Assembly: GCF_001187725.1 (NCBI RefSeq)
Contig: NZ_LGIQ01000009.1
Location: 27,493-91,492, forward strand
Reading direction: 5' to 3'
DNA from: Brevibacillus reuszeri
GTDB taxonomy: Bacteria; Bacillota; Bacilli; Brevibacillales; Brevibacillaceae
DNA length: 64,000 nucleotides
Shown: positions 39,888-49,432 of the stretch, one piece after another
How the letters are laid out: each line of letters begins with the position of its first letter
How positions within the stretch are numbered: the first letter of the stretch is position 1
Made by a program: the position numbers and the translations under genes
Notes under the pieces: model-generated
Databases searched by the model: none
Told to the model about the DNA's origin: nothing
What the model saw: the letters and a program-made list of their open reading frames with translations, nothing else

Positions 39888-42131
39888 GTGTTGCGAAGAA
39901 AAAGATGCCAAATCATCACCATAACATTTATTATGTTAACTGTTTTCTGGAATGCACCCATTTCAGCCAAGCAGCCAGGAGAGCGTGTAGGCTCCATTCC
40001 CATTGAGTCGAAGAAAGAGCTGGCTATCGATCTGGTTGAAGCGGAGAAAAGCAAATCAGAGCTGGTGATCATTCAATTTACGGGACCGATTCGGGAAGAG
40101 TGGAAGGAACAAACGGAGGATTGGGGAGCATTGCTTGGAGATTACATACCGGACTATGCGTTTATTGCCAAGCTTGCTGACAAAAAAGCGAAGAAGAAAA
40201 TCGAAAAACTGCCGTATGTGGAGAGAGTAGTCCCGTTCCAGCCAGTGACAAAGGTTGCTCCTTCTCTGCGTTCGTCGCTGGGGAAAAATCGGAATGTCGA
40301 TGTTGCGGTCATTGGCTTTGATCATCAGGTGAACATGCAGCGTACAGTGAGGGAGCTGGTACCCGATGAGGAGCTTGCGGATATGCAGACGATAGAAGAT
40401 ACAAGTCACATCACGATTGCGACGTTGAACGCACAAAGTCTGGAAGAGGTAATCTTGTCCGAAGATGTGATCGCCGTCATTCCTGTGCCCGAGAACAAGC
40501 TGCATAATGATCGAGCATCGGCACTGACACAATCATCTACGCTTTTATCAACAGGATACTCTGGCAAAGGTCAACTGATTGGGATCGCGGATACAGGATT
40601 AGATACAGGTGACGCAGCATCGATGCATCCAGATTTTCTTGGTCAAATCAAGAGCTTGTACGCCTGGGGACGAAGAGGGGATGCGAGCGATCGCCACGGG
40701 CATGGTACCCATATCGCGGGGACGCTCGTAGGCACAGGCGAAGCATCAGATGGTATATACAAAGGGCTGGCCCCAGATGCCGAGCTCGTATTTCATTCGA
40801 TTCAGGATCGATATGGAGCACTCTTCATCGATGTGGAAACCTTTTTGTCGCAATCCTATGCAGACGGGGCACGTATACACTCAGACTCATGGGGCGCTGA
40901 TGACTACGGCGAGTATAGTTTGACCTCTTTTTTATTTGATCGGTTTTTATGGCAGCATCCAGATATGACTGCGCTCATCGCGGCAGGCAATACGGGATAC
41001 GATGGATTTCAGACAGTCGGGAGCCCGGCGACAGCCAAAAATGCGATTGCTGTGGGTGCAAGCGAAAACGACAGACCTGACTGGGGTGATTGGTCTGACG
41101 ATCCCGACCAAATATGGCAATACAGTAGTAGTGGTCTGACAGCTGATGGTAGATTGAAGCCAGATATTGTTGCTCCTGGAACGGCAATCCTCTCGACACG
41201 CTCCTCACTTGCTCCAAACAAAAATTTTGATCGCCGTTTTGATGAATTTTATGCGTATATGAGTGGAAGCAGTATGGCTACGCCTGTTGTAGCTGCAGGC
41301 ATCGCGCAAATCAGGCAATTCCTAATCGAGCATGGACACGACGAGCCGAGCAGTGCCTTGCAAAAGGCTATGCTGCTCACAGGGGCTGACGACTTGGGAG
41401 AAGACATGCGGCGTCAGGGATTCGGACGAGCGAATTTTCTTAACGCGATAGAAACGAACTTCGTAGACGAAAAGAAGGGAATGCGAACAAAAGAAAGGCG
41501 GACCTATGCTATTAAAGTCGAGGATACTACGAAGCCATTTGTCATCACACTTGCCTGGACGGATTATCCAGCCTCTCTGGTCGCGAACCGTACCTTGGTA
41601 AACGACTTGAATTTACAGGTTACCACCCCAACGGGAGAGAAGCGAAACGGCAATGACTTTTTTGAAGCGCCTTTTGACGATGAGGTAGATAATCTGAACA
41701 ACGTCGAGCAGGTGTGGATCGGAAAGCCCGATGCGGGCGTCTATGAAGTGATCGTCGAGGGCTACAATATTCCGAAAGGTCCCCAAGCCTATGCTTTGGC
41801 GACGACAGGGGCATGGGTGCAGGTCGAGCAGGAAGAGCCTGATGATGTGATCATAGGAGAGCTGAACAAGAAACAGAAGTTTGCTGACAATTGGATTCGT
41901 GTGTCCAAGCCTGGAAAACTGAAAGCTTCCGTGGATTGGGTAGGGGAAGCAGATGTCGATTTGTATGTGTATGACCTTCAGAAGAACGCCATTGCTTCTG
42001 CAAAACGAACGGATCATCCAGAAGAAGTAACGGTCAAGCTGCAAAAGGCAGGCTTCTATAAAATCCGGGTCGTACTGGACGAAGGCGATGAGGCCCATTT
42101 TCGGCTAAGTATTTCCTATCCGGGAAAATAA
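39888..42131 (+). CDS. Secreted subtilase, KP-43-like serine protease
   Basis: The start is GTG 39888 behind GAGAGAGGG. A signal peptide (1-28) and a pro-region come before the S8 domain with Asp235 ('ADTGLDTG'), His272 ('RHGHGTH') and Ser462 ('SGSSMATP'). A C-terminal jelly-roll domain ('LAWTDYPASLVANRTLVNDLNL', 'YNIPKGPQAYALAT') and a further PPC-like domain end the 747-residue protein. Order and details match the KP-43 type of oxidation-stable subtilase, extended by an extra domain. It degrades proteins outside the cell. Confidence 0.9.
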   Translation: MLRRKRCQIITITFIMLTVFWNAPISAKQPGERVGSIPIESKKELAIDLVEAEKSKSELVIIQFTGPIREEWKEQTEDWGALLGDYIPDYAFIAKLADKKAKKKIEKLPYVERVVPFQPVTKVAPSLRSSLGKNRNVDVAVIGFDHQVNMQRTVRELVPDEELADMQTIEDTSHITIATLNAQSLEEVILSEDVIAVIPVPENKLHNDRASALTQSSTLLSTGYSGKGQLIGIADTGLDTGDAASMHPDFLGQIKSLYAWGRRGDASDRHGHGTHIAGTLVGTGEASDGIYKGLAPDAELVFHSIQDRYGALFIDVETFLSQSYADGARIHSDSWGADDYGEYSLTSFLFDRFLWQHPDMTALIAAGNTGYDGFQTVGSPATAKNAIAVGASENDRPDWGDWSDDPDQIWQYSSSGLTADGRLKPDIVAPGTAILSTRSSLAPNKNFDRRFDEFYAYMSGSSMATPVVAAGIAQIRQFLIEHGHDEPSSALQKAMLLTGADDLGEDMRRQGFGRANFLNAIETNFVDEKKGMRTKERRTYAIKVEDTTKPFVITLAWTDYPASLVANRTLVNDLNLQVTTPTGEKRNGNDFFEAPFDDEVDNLNNVEQVWIGKPDAGVYEVIVEGYNIPKGPQAYALATTGAWVQVEQEEPDDVIIGELNKKQKFADNWIRVSKPGKLKASVDWVGEADVDLYVYDLQKNAIASAKRTDHPEEVTVKLQKAGFYKIRVVLDEGDEAHFRLSISYPGK

Positions 42132-42135
42132 GAAA

Positions 42136-42181
42136 AAAGGGAAAAGCCTTGACGCAATTTAGTGCCAAGGCTTTTCCCTTT
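42136..42181. terminator. Bidirectional terminator overlapping a gene end
   Basis: AAAGGGAAAAGCCTTG (42136-42151) pairs with CAAGGCTTTTCCCTTT (42166-42181), 16 bp. It serves the protease gene and, since the reverse PucR gene stops at 42159, also that gene; the right arm lies inside PucR's last codons. Confidence 0.85.
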
Positions 42182-43832
42182 CTTTGCTATCGCTTCCCAC
42201 AGGTGTGCTCTCCTTACTCAACCAGTCCAGCGCGCGCAAGGCGATTTCTATGCAGATTCGGCGATTTGGTGTCGCATAATCATCTCCCAGACACTCCGAA
42301 ATTTTCTCCAGTCGATGATAGAGTGTTTGGCGATGAATGAATAGCTTTTCTGCTGCCTCTTGTTTGGAGAGATTGGTATTTAAATAGACCCGAAGCGTAT
42401 GCACCAGCTGTGAGCCGTGCTCTTCGTCGTGGGCGATGAGCGGCCCGATGTAGTCATGTATAAAGCTCTTCAATACCGGCTCATACGGCACGTGAAAAAG
42501 AAGGCGAAAAAGGCCAAGATCAGAGAAAAACGGACTTGGCGATTCGTGATGAAAGGCGAGAGCCTGCTCTGCCTCCGCAAGATGCTTGCTTGCTTCCGAC
42601 AATCGTCTGCCCACCCTTCCCACTCCAAATGAAATCAGTGTGTCTGCTCCCATAATGGAGGTCGTAATGCGGGTAATTTCTTTCATCGCTTTTTCGAGGA
42701 GCCGACGCGTATCGGGGGTCGTGTTTTTTTCCAGTAACAAAAAATAAAAACGATTGCCAATGCAGCGAATGTAGGTACGAAAGCCAAGCCTGGTCAAAAG
42801 CGAACGAAAAACAGCAGTCAAGTCATGAGGAGGCAAGGAATCAGAATGAGTAGACAGTTTTTGTTCAAAAGACATCATCATGGCGTGGTACGTCGGTACT
42901 TTGGAAGTTCCAGATAAGCCAAGGAGCGAGCGAATTTGCTCCTCTGGCATGGGACGACTGGCGATCAAATCATCGAACAAGCGCTGCTCGGTGGCGCGGG
43001 CTTGCTCTTCTACAAACATTTTGCGCATCAAAATTTGTGCCATGGCGCTAACGGTATTATCCAACGTGAGCTGCAAATACTCGTCCGCTTTTCGTTCATA
43101 CAAGACCATCCCGACATAGGCAAGCAAATGCCCCATAGCGATGACTGGTTGATAAAAAATCCGTTTAGTCTCGGTCAGATCGAAAAAATGAGCACTCGCG
43201 CTTGTGGCTGCATCAGCAGGAAAATGTGTGCGCATGAGCTCTGCCAGCTCTGTTTGTACAGCATGGGGTGGAGATGGGACAAACTGGGGTGCTGTCCCGG
43301 GAGAATAGATGAATACTTGCGTTTGGACTGCTGACTGAAAGTGCTGCAAGAGCTTTGGGATACCTTGCGCCTGCAGGCTGAGCTGCTGCAAGCCGCGAGA
43401 ATACGTCTCCAGATCGCGCAAGGCTTGCATTTGACGGTTGATCAAATGCTCATGCAAGTCCTGTGTAATATCGACGAATCGCACAGGCTGATGAAAAACA
43501 ATCACAGGAAACTCATGGTGATTTGCCAAATCCAGCATATCATCTGGAATATGAGGGAAATACGTGCCAAGCTCCAGGCAAAGTCCTGCCGCCTTCCTGC
43601 GTATCAGCTCGGATAAATAAGCGAGTCGTTTTTCGCGCGCCTCACCGAATCCGAGTCCGGTAGAAAGGATCAGTTCCCCACCATTCAAGAATTGCCCGGT
43701 ATCCGCAGACTCGAGCACGTGCACCCAGCGGATCGGATGTGTTAGTCCGCGATGCCCAGCGACGACTTCTGATTGCTGGAACAGAGGGCGCTTGATCGCT
43801 TCGGCGATGGTTAAACGCCAGTCGCTGCTCAT
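42159..43832 (-). CDS. pucR: PucR-family transcriptional regulator
   Basis: AGAGGAGG seven bases upstream sets the start at 43832. The 557-residue protein has an N-terminal PucR sensory domain (about 10-120: 'AIKRPLFQQSEVVAGHRGLT', 'GGELILSTG'), a long central region, and a C-terminal helix-turn-helix ('YLNTNLSKQEAAEKLFIHRQT', 'YHRLEKISE'). PucR regulators control purine or pyrimidine breakdown. It diverges from mmsA-aminotransferase, which act at the end of beta-alanine degradation, so it is the natural regulator for those genes and perhaps for the preTA group at 52053. Confidence 0.88.
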   Translation of the reverse strand: MSSDWRLTIAEAIKRPLFQQSEVVAGHRGLTHPIRWVHVLESADTGQFLNGGELILSTGLGFGEAREKRLAYLSELIRRKAAGLCLELGTYFPHIPDDMLDLANHHEFPVIVFHQPVRFVDITQDLHEHLINRQMQALRDLETYSRGLQQLSLQAQGIPKLLQHFQSAVQTQVFIYSPGTAPQFVPSPPHAVQTELAELMRTHFPADAATSASAHFFDLTETKRIFYQPVIAMGHLLAYVGMVLYERKADEYLQLTLDNTVSAMAQILMRKMFVEEQARATEQRLFDDLIASRPMPEEQIRSLLGLSGTSKVPTYHAMMMSFEQKLSTHSDSLPPHDLTAVFRSLLTRLGFRTYIRCIGNRFYFLLLEKNTTPDTRRLLEKAMKEITRITTSIMGADTLISFGVGRVGRRLSEASKHLAEAEQALAFHHESPSPFFSDLGLFRLLFHVPYEPVLKSFIHDYIGPLIAHDEEHGSQLVHTLRVYLNTNLSKQEAAEKLFIHRQTLYHRLEKISECLGDDYATPNRRICIEIALRALDWLSKESTPVGSDSKEREKPWH

Positions 43833-44006
43833 CAGTTTCCTCCTCTCATGCCACTGCAAGAAGTGAATAGGGGGTTCATTCCGTATATCGATGGACACTC
43901 TGTATGATAGAAGATAACGAATGTTTGGCGCTTTGTCTAGTGATGACAGGCATTATTTTTGGATAAAATGGAATTGTCAATCAATTGAGCGTGAGGAGTT
44001 GAAAGG

Positions 44007-45515
44007 ATGAACACAGTAACTGTTGGAAATCCGTTGAAAAACTATATTGGGGGACAATGGGTCGAATCACAAACAACCCGCTATGAGGATGTTCCCAATC
44101 CTGCTACGGGTGAGCTGCTGTCACGAGTACCGCTGTCTACCAAGGAAGATGTGGACCAAGCTGTGCAGGCTGCCAAAGCGGCTTTTCCCTTGTGGAGCGC
44201 TACGCCGGTTGTAGACCGTGCCCGTATCATGTTTCGATTCCAAAGCTTGCTTTTGCAGCATCAGGATGAATTGGCACACATGATTACCTTAGAAAATGGA
44301 AAAAATCTCCCAGAAGCACAGGCTGAGATGCTGCGCAGTATTGAGATGGTCGAGTTTGCATGTGGAATGCCGACGCTATTGATGGGGGAAAATCTGCCGA
44401 ATATTGCAGGCAGTATCGACAGCCAAACGATTCGCTTTCCGCTTGGAGTCGTTGCGGGAATCACCCCGTTTAATTTCCCTGCGATGGTGCCTATGTGGAT
44501 GTTCCCGATTGCGATTGCTGCGGGAAATACTTTTGTTCTCAAGCCATCTGAGCGTACACCTCTGTCCTCGATTCGCATTGCGGAGCTGTTGAAAGAAGCG
44601 GGCTTGCCAGACGGCGTATTCAACGTAGTGAACGGTGCTCATGATGTCGTAAACGGCTTGCTAGAGCATCCAGATGTCAAAGCGATTTCCTTTGTGGGCT
44701 CGCAGCCTGTTGCTGAATACGTGTACAAGACTGCAGCGGCAAACGGAAAGCGCGTTCAAGCGCTGGCAGGAGCTAAAAATCATCACTTGGTCATGTCTGA
44801 CGCGGATTTGCGACGCGCGGCCAAGACGATAACCAGCTCGGCTTTTGGTTGTGCAGGCGAGCGCTGCATGGCGGCAAGTGCTGTTGTAGCTGTAGAAGAG
44901 ATCGCAGATGAGCTGGTACAGTATCTGATCGAAGAGTCCAGTGCTTTGGCTATGGGTAATGGCCTTGAGGAAGGAATTGACTTGGGACCAGTTATCCGCG
45001 ATTCCCATTTGGCCAAGGTGCATGATTATATCGACAAAGGTGTGGCTGCAGGAGCCTCGCTTGTTCGGGATGGTCGCGAGGATGCCAAAAACAAACCAAA
45101 TGGCTATTTCCTCGGACCTACTATCTTTGACAAAGCGGACGCAGAAATGGTGATCGTTCGCGATGAAATTTTCGCCCCTGTTTTGAGCGTGATGCGTGTC
45201 AAGGATTTTGAGGATGGACTGGACACGATCAGCAAATCGCGTTTTGGCAACGGTGCCGTTATTTATACGAACAATGGCAAATGGGGAAGAGAGTTTGTCC
45301 AGCGCGTAGAAGCAGGCATGGTCGGAGTAAATGTGGGAGTACCGGCACCAATGGGCTTCTTCGCCTTCTCTGGCTGGAAGGAGTCATTCTATGGTGACCT
45401 GCATGCAAACGGCAAGGACGGCGTGCTCTTTTTCACCAAGAAAAAGACGGTGACTTCGAGATGGTTTGATGACGGCGATACGAGCATTGGCTCGCAACGA
45501 ATCTTTGTAAAATAA
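44007..45515 (+). CDS. mmsA: (Methyl)malonate-semialdehyde dehydrogenase, CoA-acylating
   Basis: The 502-residue enzyme oxidises malonate or methylmalonate semialdehyde to acetyl- or propionyl-CoA with NAD+. The catalytic Cys287 lies in 'GCAGERCMAAS', 'GITPFNFPAMVPMWMFP' and 'LKPSERTP' bind the cofactor, and the C-terminal 'GGDTSIGSQR'-like 'DDGDTSIGSQRIF' is typical. The aminotransferase gene follows after 13 bases. With beta-alanine transamination upstream in the pathway, malonate semialdehyde is the likely substrate. SD GAGGAG precedes the ATG; the divergent PucR gene is 174 bases away. Confidence 0.92.
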   Translation: MNTVTVGNPLKNYIGGQWVESQTTRYEDVPNPATGELLSRVPLSTKEDVDQAVQAAKAAFPLWSATPVVDRARIMFRFQSLLLQHQDELAHMITLENGKNLPEAQAEMLRSIEMVEFACGMPTLLMGENLPNIAGSIDSQTIRFPLGVVAGITPFNFPAMVPMWMFPIAIAAGNTFVLKPSERTPLSSIRIAELLKEAGLPDGVFNVVNGAHDVVNGLLEHPDVKAISFVGSQPVAEYVYKTAAANGKRVQALAGAKNHHLVMSDADLRRAAKTITSSAFGCAGERCMAASAVVAVEEIADELVQYLIEESSALAMGNGLEEGIDLGPVIRDSHLAKVHDYIDKGVAAGASLVRDGREDAKNKPNGYFLGPTIFDKADAEMVIVRDEIFAPVLSVMRVKDFEDGLDTISKSRFGNGAVIYTNNGKWGREFVQRVEAGMVGVNVGVPAPMGFFAFSGWKESFYGDLHANGKDGVLFFTKKKTVTSRWFDDGDTSIGSQRIFVK

Positions 45516-45528
45516 GGGGGAGCTCAGG

Positions 45529-46893
45529 ATGGAACAAGATCAACTGACACAATCTTATGACAAGGACAGCTTGCTAGACTCGGACCGGTCACATATGTGG
45601 CATCATATGTCGCCATACAATCCAAACCCGATGATCGTCACAGAGGCAAGTGGCTCCTGGATTACCGATATTGATGGAAACCGCTATCTCGACGGCATGT
45701 CAGGTCTGTGGTGCGTCAATATCGGCTATGGACGACAGGAGCTGGCGGATGCGGCGTACGAGCAGCTCAAGCAGCTGGCTTATTTTCCACTGACACAAAG
45801 CCACGTGCCAGCAATCAAGCTGTCAGAAAAGGTCAGTGAGTGGCTGGGTGCAGAATATCGCGTCTTCTTTTCAAATAGCGGCTCTGAAGCCAATGAAGTG
45901 GCTTTTAAAATCGCCCGCCAATTTCATCATCAGAACGGGGAGCCAGGACGCTACAAATTCATTTCCAGACATCGTGCCTATCACGGAAATACGATGGGCG
46001 CACTTGCTGCGACCGGCCAATCTATCCGCAAAGAAAAATACGAACCGCTTGCACCTGGATTCTTGCATGTTCCACCGCCGTATTGCTATCGCTGTCCAGT
46101 AGGGAAGTCCTACGGAAAATGCAGTATGGAGTGCGCGCAGTTCTTCGATCAGGTGATCAACTGGGAAGGCGAAAAAACTGTGGCAGCCGTCATCATGGAG
46201 CCGACAATTACAGGTGGCGGTGTGATTGTTCCTGCACCGGAGTACATGCCAAAGGTTCGCGAGATTTGCGACAAGTACGGCGTATTGATGATCGTAGATG
46301 AAGTCATTTGTGGCTTCGGACGCTCCGGCAAAAAATTTGGACATCAAAACTTCGGAGTCAAACCGGATATCGTAACGATGGCAAAAGGGATTACAAGCGC
46401 GTATTTGCCACTGTCTGCCACTGCTGTGCGGGCGGATATCGCAGACAAGTTTAATGAACAGGGTAACAACCTTCACTTCCGCCATGTAAATACATTTGGT
46501 GGCAATCCGGCAGCCTGTGCACTTGCCTTGAAGAATCTGGAGCTCATGGAGGAAGAACAGCTTGTTGAGCGCTCCGAGCAGCTAGGGGAAGAGCTGCGCG
46601 CCAAGCTGGCATTTTTAGCCGATCATCCGTTTGTCGGTGACATCCGCAGCTTTGGTTTCTTGATGGGTATTGAAATGGTAGAGGACCGGAAGACAAAAGA
46701 ACCTGCAGCTCCAGCAAAATTGACACAGGTTATTGCTGAGTGCAAAAAGCGCGGGCTGATTATTGGGCGAAATGGCGATACGATTCCTAGCTTCAATAAC
46801 GTCCTCACCCTTTCTCCACCGTTTTCAACGACAAGTGATGATATTGATTTTATTGCCCATGTCATGAAGGAAGCGTTCGAAACATTGGAATAG
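45529..46893 (+). CDS. Class III aminotransferase, probably beta-alanine/omega-aminotransferase
   Basis: 454 residues, PLP lysine Lys286 in 'MAKGITSAYLP' and Asp257 in 'IVDEVICGFGRSGK'. It moves the amino group of an omega-amino acid to pyruvate or 2-oxoglutarate. The adjacent semialdehyde dehydrogenase and the ring-opening genes downstream point to beta-alanine as donor, giving malonate semialdehyde. A four-Cys stretch 'YCYRCPVGKSYGKCSMEC' (186-202) is an unusual insertion that could bind metal. GGGGGAG is the ribosome site. Confidence 0.9.
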   Translation: MEQDQLTQSYDKDSLLDSDRSHMWHHMSPYNPNPMIVTEASGSWITDIDGNRYLDGMSGLWCVNIGYGRQELADAAYEQLKQLAYFPLTQSHVPAIKLSEKVSEWLGAEYRVFFSNSGSEANEVAFKIARQFHHQNGEPGRYKFISRHRAYHGNTMGALAATGQSIRKEKYEPLAPGFLHVPPPYCYRCPVGKSYGKCSMECAQFFDQVINWEGEKTVAAVIMEPTITGGGVIVPAPEYMPKVREICDKYGVLMIVDEVICGFGRSGKKFGHQNFGVKPDIVTMAKGITSAYLPLSATAVRADIADKFNEQGNNLHFRHVNTFGGNPAACALALKNLELMEEEQLVERSEQLGEELRAKLAFLADHPFVGDIRSFGFLMGIEMVEDRKTKEPAAPAKLTQVIAECKKRGLIIGRNGDTIPSFNNVLTLSPPFSTTSDDIDFIAHVMKEAFETLE

Positions 46894-46930
46894 AACCATC
46901 AAAAAATGTTACACAAAAATAATATTTGCA

Positions 46931-46981
46931 GCCGCTACCAGCTCGTTTATGGGGGAAACCCAGCGAGGTAGCGGCTTTTTT
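46931..46981 (+). terminator. Intrinsic terminator after aminotransferase
   Basis: GCCGCTACC (46931-46939) pairs with GGTAGCGGC (46967-46975), with an inner CTCG/CGAG stem and a T-run. Confidence 0.85.
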
Positions 46982-47123
46982 ACATGAAATGAAGTCTGTC
47001 CCAGACCGAAAACGGATGAATCACATGTTTCTGCTCTTTTTGTATTTTTGTATAATAGGACCATACGCAAAGAGTGGCAATTGTAGAAAGCCGTTCTACT
47101 TCATCGAATCTTGGGAGGATAAC

Positions 47124-47705
47124 ATGAAACGTATCTGTGTATTTGCAGGATCAAATCCAGGGGTGAATCCAGCTTTTGAGCAGGTTGCGCAAGAGTTGGG
47201 GCGGGAGCTGGTCACACGTGACCTTGATTTGGTGTATGGTGGGTCCAATATGGGATTGATGGGGCGCGTAGCCAATGCAGTCCTAGCAGCAGAAGGAAAG
47301 GCAATTGGAGTGATGCCAACTGGCTTGTTTCGTGGAGAAATCGTGCATACCGGTCTGACTGATTTGCATGAGGTAGGTACGATGCATGAGCGAAAAGCCA
47401 TGATGAACGATTTGTCGGATGGCTTCATCGCGCTGCCGGGCGGATACGGCACGTTCGAAGAAATATTTGAAGTGATCAGCTGGGGGCAAATTGGTATTCA
47501 TAGCAAGCCGATTGGTCTTTTAAATGTGGCCGGCTTTTACACTCCGTTAATGGAAATGGTCAATCATGCAACCTTGGCAGGTTTTATCCCCGCCATGCAA
47601 GGAGATCTCGTCATTTGTGAGAGTGACCCTGCAGTGTTGTTGGATCGGATGAGAGATTACAAGCCGCCTGTCAAAGTCAATAAATGGTCGGAGCTTGAAA
47701 AGTAG
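47124..47705 (+). CDS. LOG-family protein (nucleoside-monophosphate phosphoribohydrolase-like)
   Basis: The start is ATG 47124 after GGGAGG; a longer frame upstream covers the terminator. The 193-residue Rossmann protein has 'FAGSNPG', 'YGGSNMGLMG' and the phosphate-binding 'PGGYGTFEE' of LOG proteins, which cut ribose-5-phosphate from nucleoside monophosphates. Bacterial members are often housekeeping or stress proteins. A -10 TATAAT at 47051 gives it its own promoter. Confidence 0.88.
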   Translation: MKRICVFAGSNPGVNPAFEQVAQELGRELVTRDLDLVYGGSNMGLMGRVANAVLAAEGKAIGVMPTGLFRGEIVHTGLTDLHEVGTMHERKAMMNDLSDGFIALPGGYGTFEEIFEVISWGQIGIHSKPIGLLNVAGFYTPLMEMVNHATLAGFIPAMQGDLVICESDPAVLLDRMRDYKPPVKVNKWSELEK

Positions 47706-47714
47706 TCAATAAAG

Positions 47715-47754
47715 AAAGCAGTTCACCCTGGGGCTCCAGGGAACTGCTTTTTTT
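47715..47754 (+). terminator. Intrinsic terminator after LOG gene
   Basis: AAAGCAGTT (47715-47723) pairs with AACTGCTTT (47742-47750), and CCCTGG with CCAGGG inside, then T-run. Confidence 0.9.
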
Positions 47755-47881
47755 CAATTCCTTTGTATGAGTCCTTGACAACGCACAAGGATAGATGATA
47801 AGGTATAGCAATATTCCCTAGTAAACAAATAGGAATAATATTAATATGGCACAGCTTCATACATAAGAGGGGGAACCACAG

Positions 47882-49198
47882 ATGAACAAGTCTACCAAAT
47901 GGGTACAGCTTGCCGCATCGGCAACATTGCTCACAGCGCTCGTATTCCCGGCAGTTGCTGGAGCAGCAGGTCAACCGGTTGCTTTACTGAATCCTGCAGC
48001 AGCTCAAGCTGAGTGGAATAGCTATGTAAAACAACAGTACGGCATTACTTTCGCCAAAACGGTTACGCGTGATGAATTCGCGAAGGCATTGGCAAAGATT
48101 AGTGCATCTACTGCTAGTATAGCGGAGAAAGAAGCCGCAGCCAAATCTTTCTTGCCGGAAGTAAAAGCAGGAACAACCAAGCTCGTAGCTTGGGAAGCAA
48201 TCAGCGCAGCAGTGAAGGCAGCGGAGCTAAAGGAGCTGGCTTACACCTATAAGGAAGACAAGCTAGCAGCTTCGCTAAAAAAAGCGGGCCTGACATACAA
48301 AAAAGACGGAGCACTGACTCTTTCTGCGGCACAAGAGCTGGCAGTTGCGATTGATACCGGATTGGTAAGCGCTTCGACACTCTCTTCCTTGAAAACGGAC
48401 GGGGAGGTAACGGCAGACTTAGCTAACCAGTTGCTCGGCAAGGTTGCAGAGTTCCACGGAAAGTACAAAAACTATCTGGGCACGACTTCCGAAGAGAGCA
48501 TTTATGGCAAGTTGGCTCAAGCATGGAATGAGTCCCAGCTGATCAAGGCAGGAGCTTTGCAAGATCTGGTAGACAAAGGCTTAAAGCAAAATTTGATTAC
48601 AGGCTACAATTTGAAGGATGCTGCGTTCGACCCGCATTTTGACCCAGAGCGCACGATTACTTATGGTCATAGCGATATTGTTCATGCGATTCAGCTCATC
48701 GGTCTGCTGAAGAGTGAAGGCATCGATGCAAAAGTGCAGTTTGAACCAAAAACATCTGCTTTCATTTACTTGAAAGAGTGGGGCGAGCCAGTCCAAACCG
48801 ATGATTATCAGGTCGTTCAAATTGAGAATGGCAACTTTATTGCCTATGCAAAAGAATACGATCTGAGCTTTGAATTTGCTTCTGTAGAAGAGAAAAAACG
48901 TTTCCAGCCACTCGTTTTGCAGTATGCGAAAAAAGATGACGAGGATATGACTGGTCTTTTGAAGAGCTCTTGGTGGCAGCCGCTGTATCATTCCCGCACA
49001 GAGCTTGCCGACTATCCTGTCATTACAAACAACGTGTTGAAGCAGGGACGCTTTGTCGTCCAGTCCTTCTCGCTGAATGATCAATCTGCAAAAGTGATCG
49101 AAGGCTTCAAAAAGCTCGACAGCAAGGTAGAAGTTGAATCCTACAAGTTTTGGGTTGATCAACCGTTTTATAACTACCTGATTGGTGAATATAAGTAA
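47882..49198 (+). CDS. Secreted protein with SLH-like repeats, 438 aa
   Basis: A clear signal peptide (1-28, 'AVAGAAG') is followed by Ala/Lys-rich helical repeats (about 50-200: 'TVTRDEFAKALAKI', 'TLSAAQELAVAIDTG') that look like degenerate S-layer-homology units, then a C-terminal alpha/beta domain with many aromatic residues. It is probably retained at the cell wall. AGAGGGGGAA precedes the ATG. The family is not known to me; a further secreted protein gene follows, but with its own promoter. Confidence 0.7.
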   Translation: MNKSTKWVQLAASATLLTALVFPAVAGAAGQPVALLNPAAAQAEWNSYVKQQYGITFAKTVTRDEFAKALAKISASTASIAEKEAAAKSFLPEVKAGTTKLVAWEAISAAVKAAELKELAYTYKEDKLAASLKKAGLTYKKDGALTLSAAQELAVAIDTGLVSASTLSSLKTDGEVTADLANQLLGKVAEFHGKYKNYLGTTSEESIYGKLAQAWNESQLIKAGALQDLVDKGLKQNLITGYNLKDAAFDPHFDPERTITYGHSDIVHAIQLIGLLKSEGIDAKVQFEPKTSAFIYLKEWGEPVQTDDYQVVQIENGNFIAYAKEYDLSFEFASVEEKKRFQPLVLQYAKKDDEDMTGLLKSSWWQPLYHSRTELADYPVITNNVLKQGRFVVQSFSLNDQSAKVIEGFKKLDSKVEVESYKFWVDQPFYNYLIGEYK

Positions 49199-49204
49199 AA
49201 TCTA

Positions 49205-49275
49205 GTGCCTCTACTTCCTGTTCAATGAAATCCAATTTTAAGGATTCTTTGGATGGGTCGAGAGGCGCTTTTTTA
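49205..49275 (+). terminator. Terminator-like structure
   Basis: GTGCCTCT (49205-49212) pairs with AGAGGCGC (49261-49268), then T-run; an inner AATCC/GGATT hairpin lies between. Confidence 0.6.
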
Positions 49276-49432
49276 TTTGTACAATTGACATGAAGCAAAA
49301 CGTAGGGTATTTTGGAAAAACGTTGAAAATTGCTTGCTCGGTTTTAGGAGAAAGTCTGGTATAATTTAGGGATAAGCCATTCATGGCAATGACGACAGCC
49401 GATATTAGGCGTAGAGCTTGGGAGGGAATACA

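Noticed and set aside
45871..46485. Reverse frame of 204 codons inside the aminotransferase gene
   Set aside because: Antisense shadow of a conserved enzyme; no start signals and no recognisable protein.
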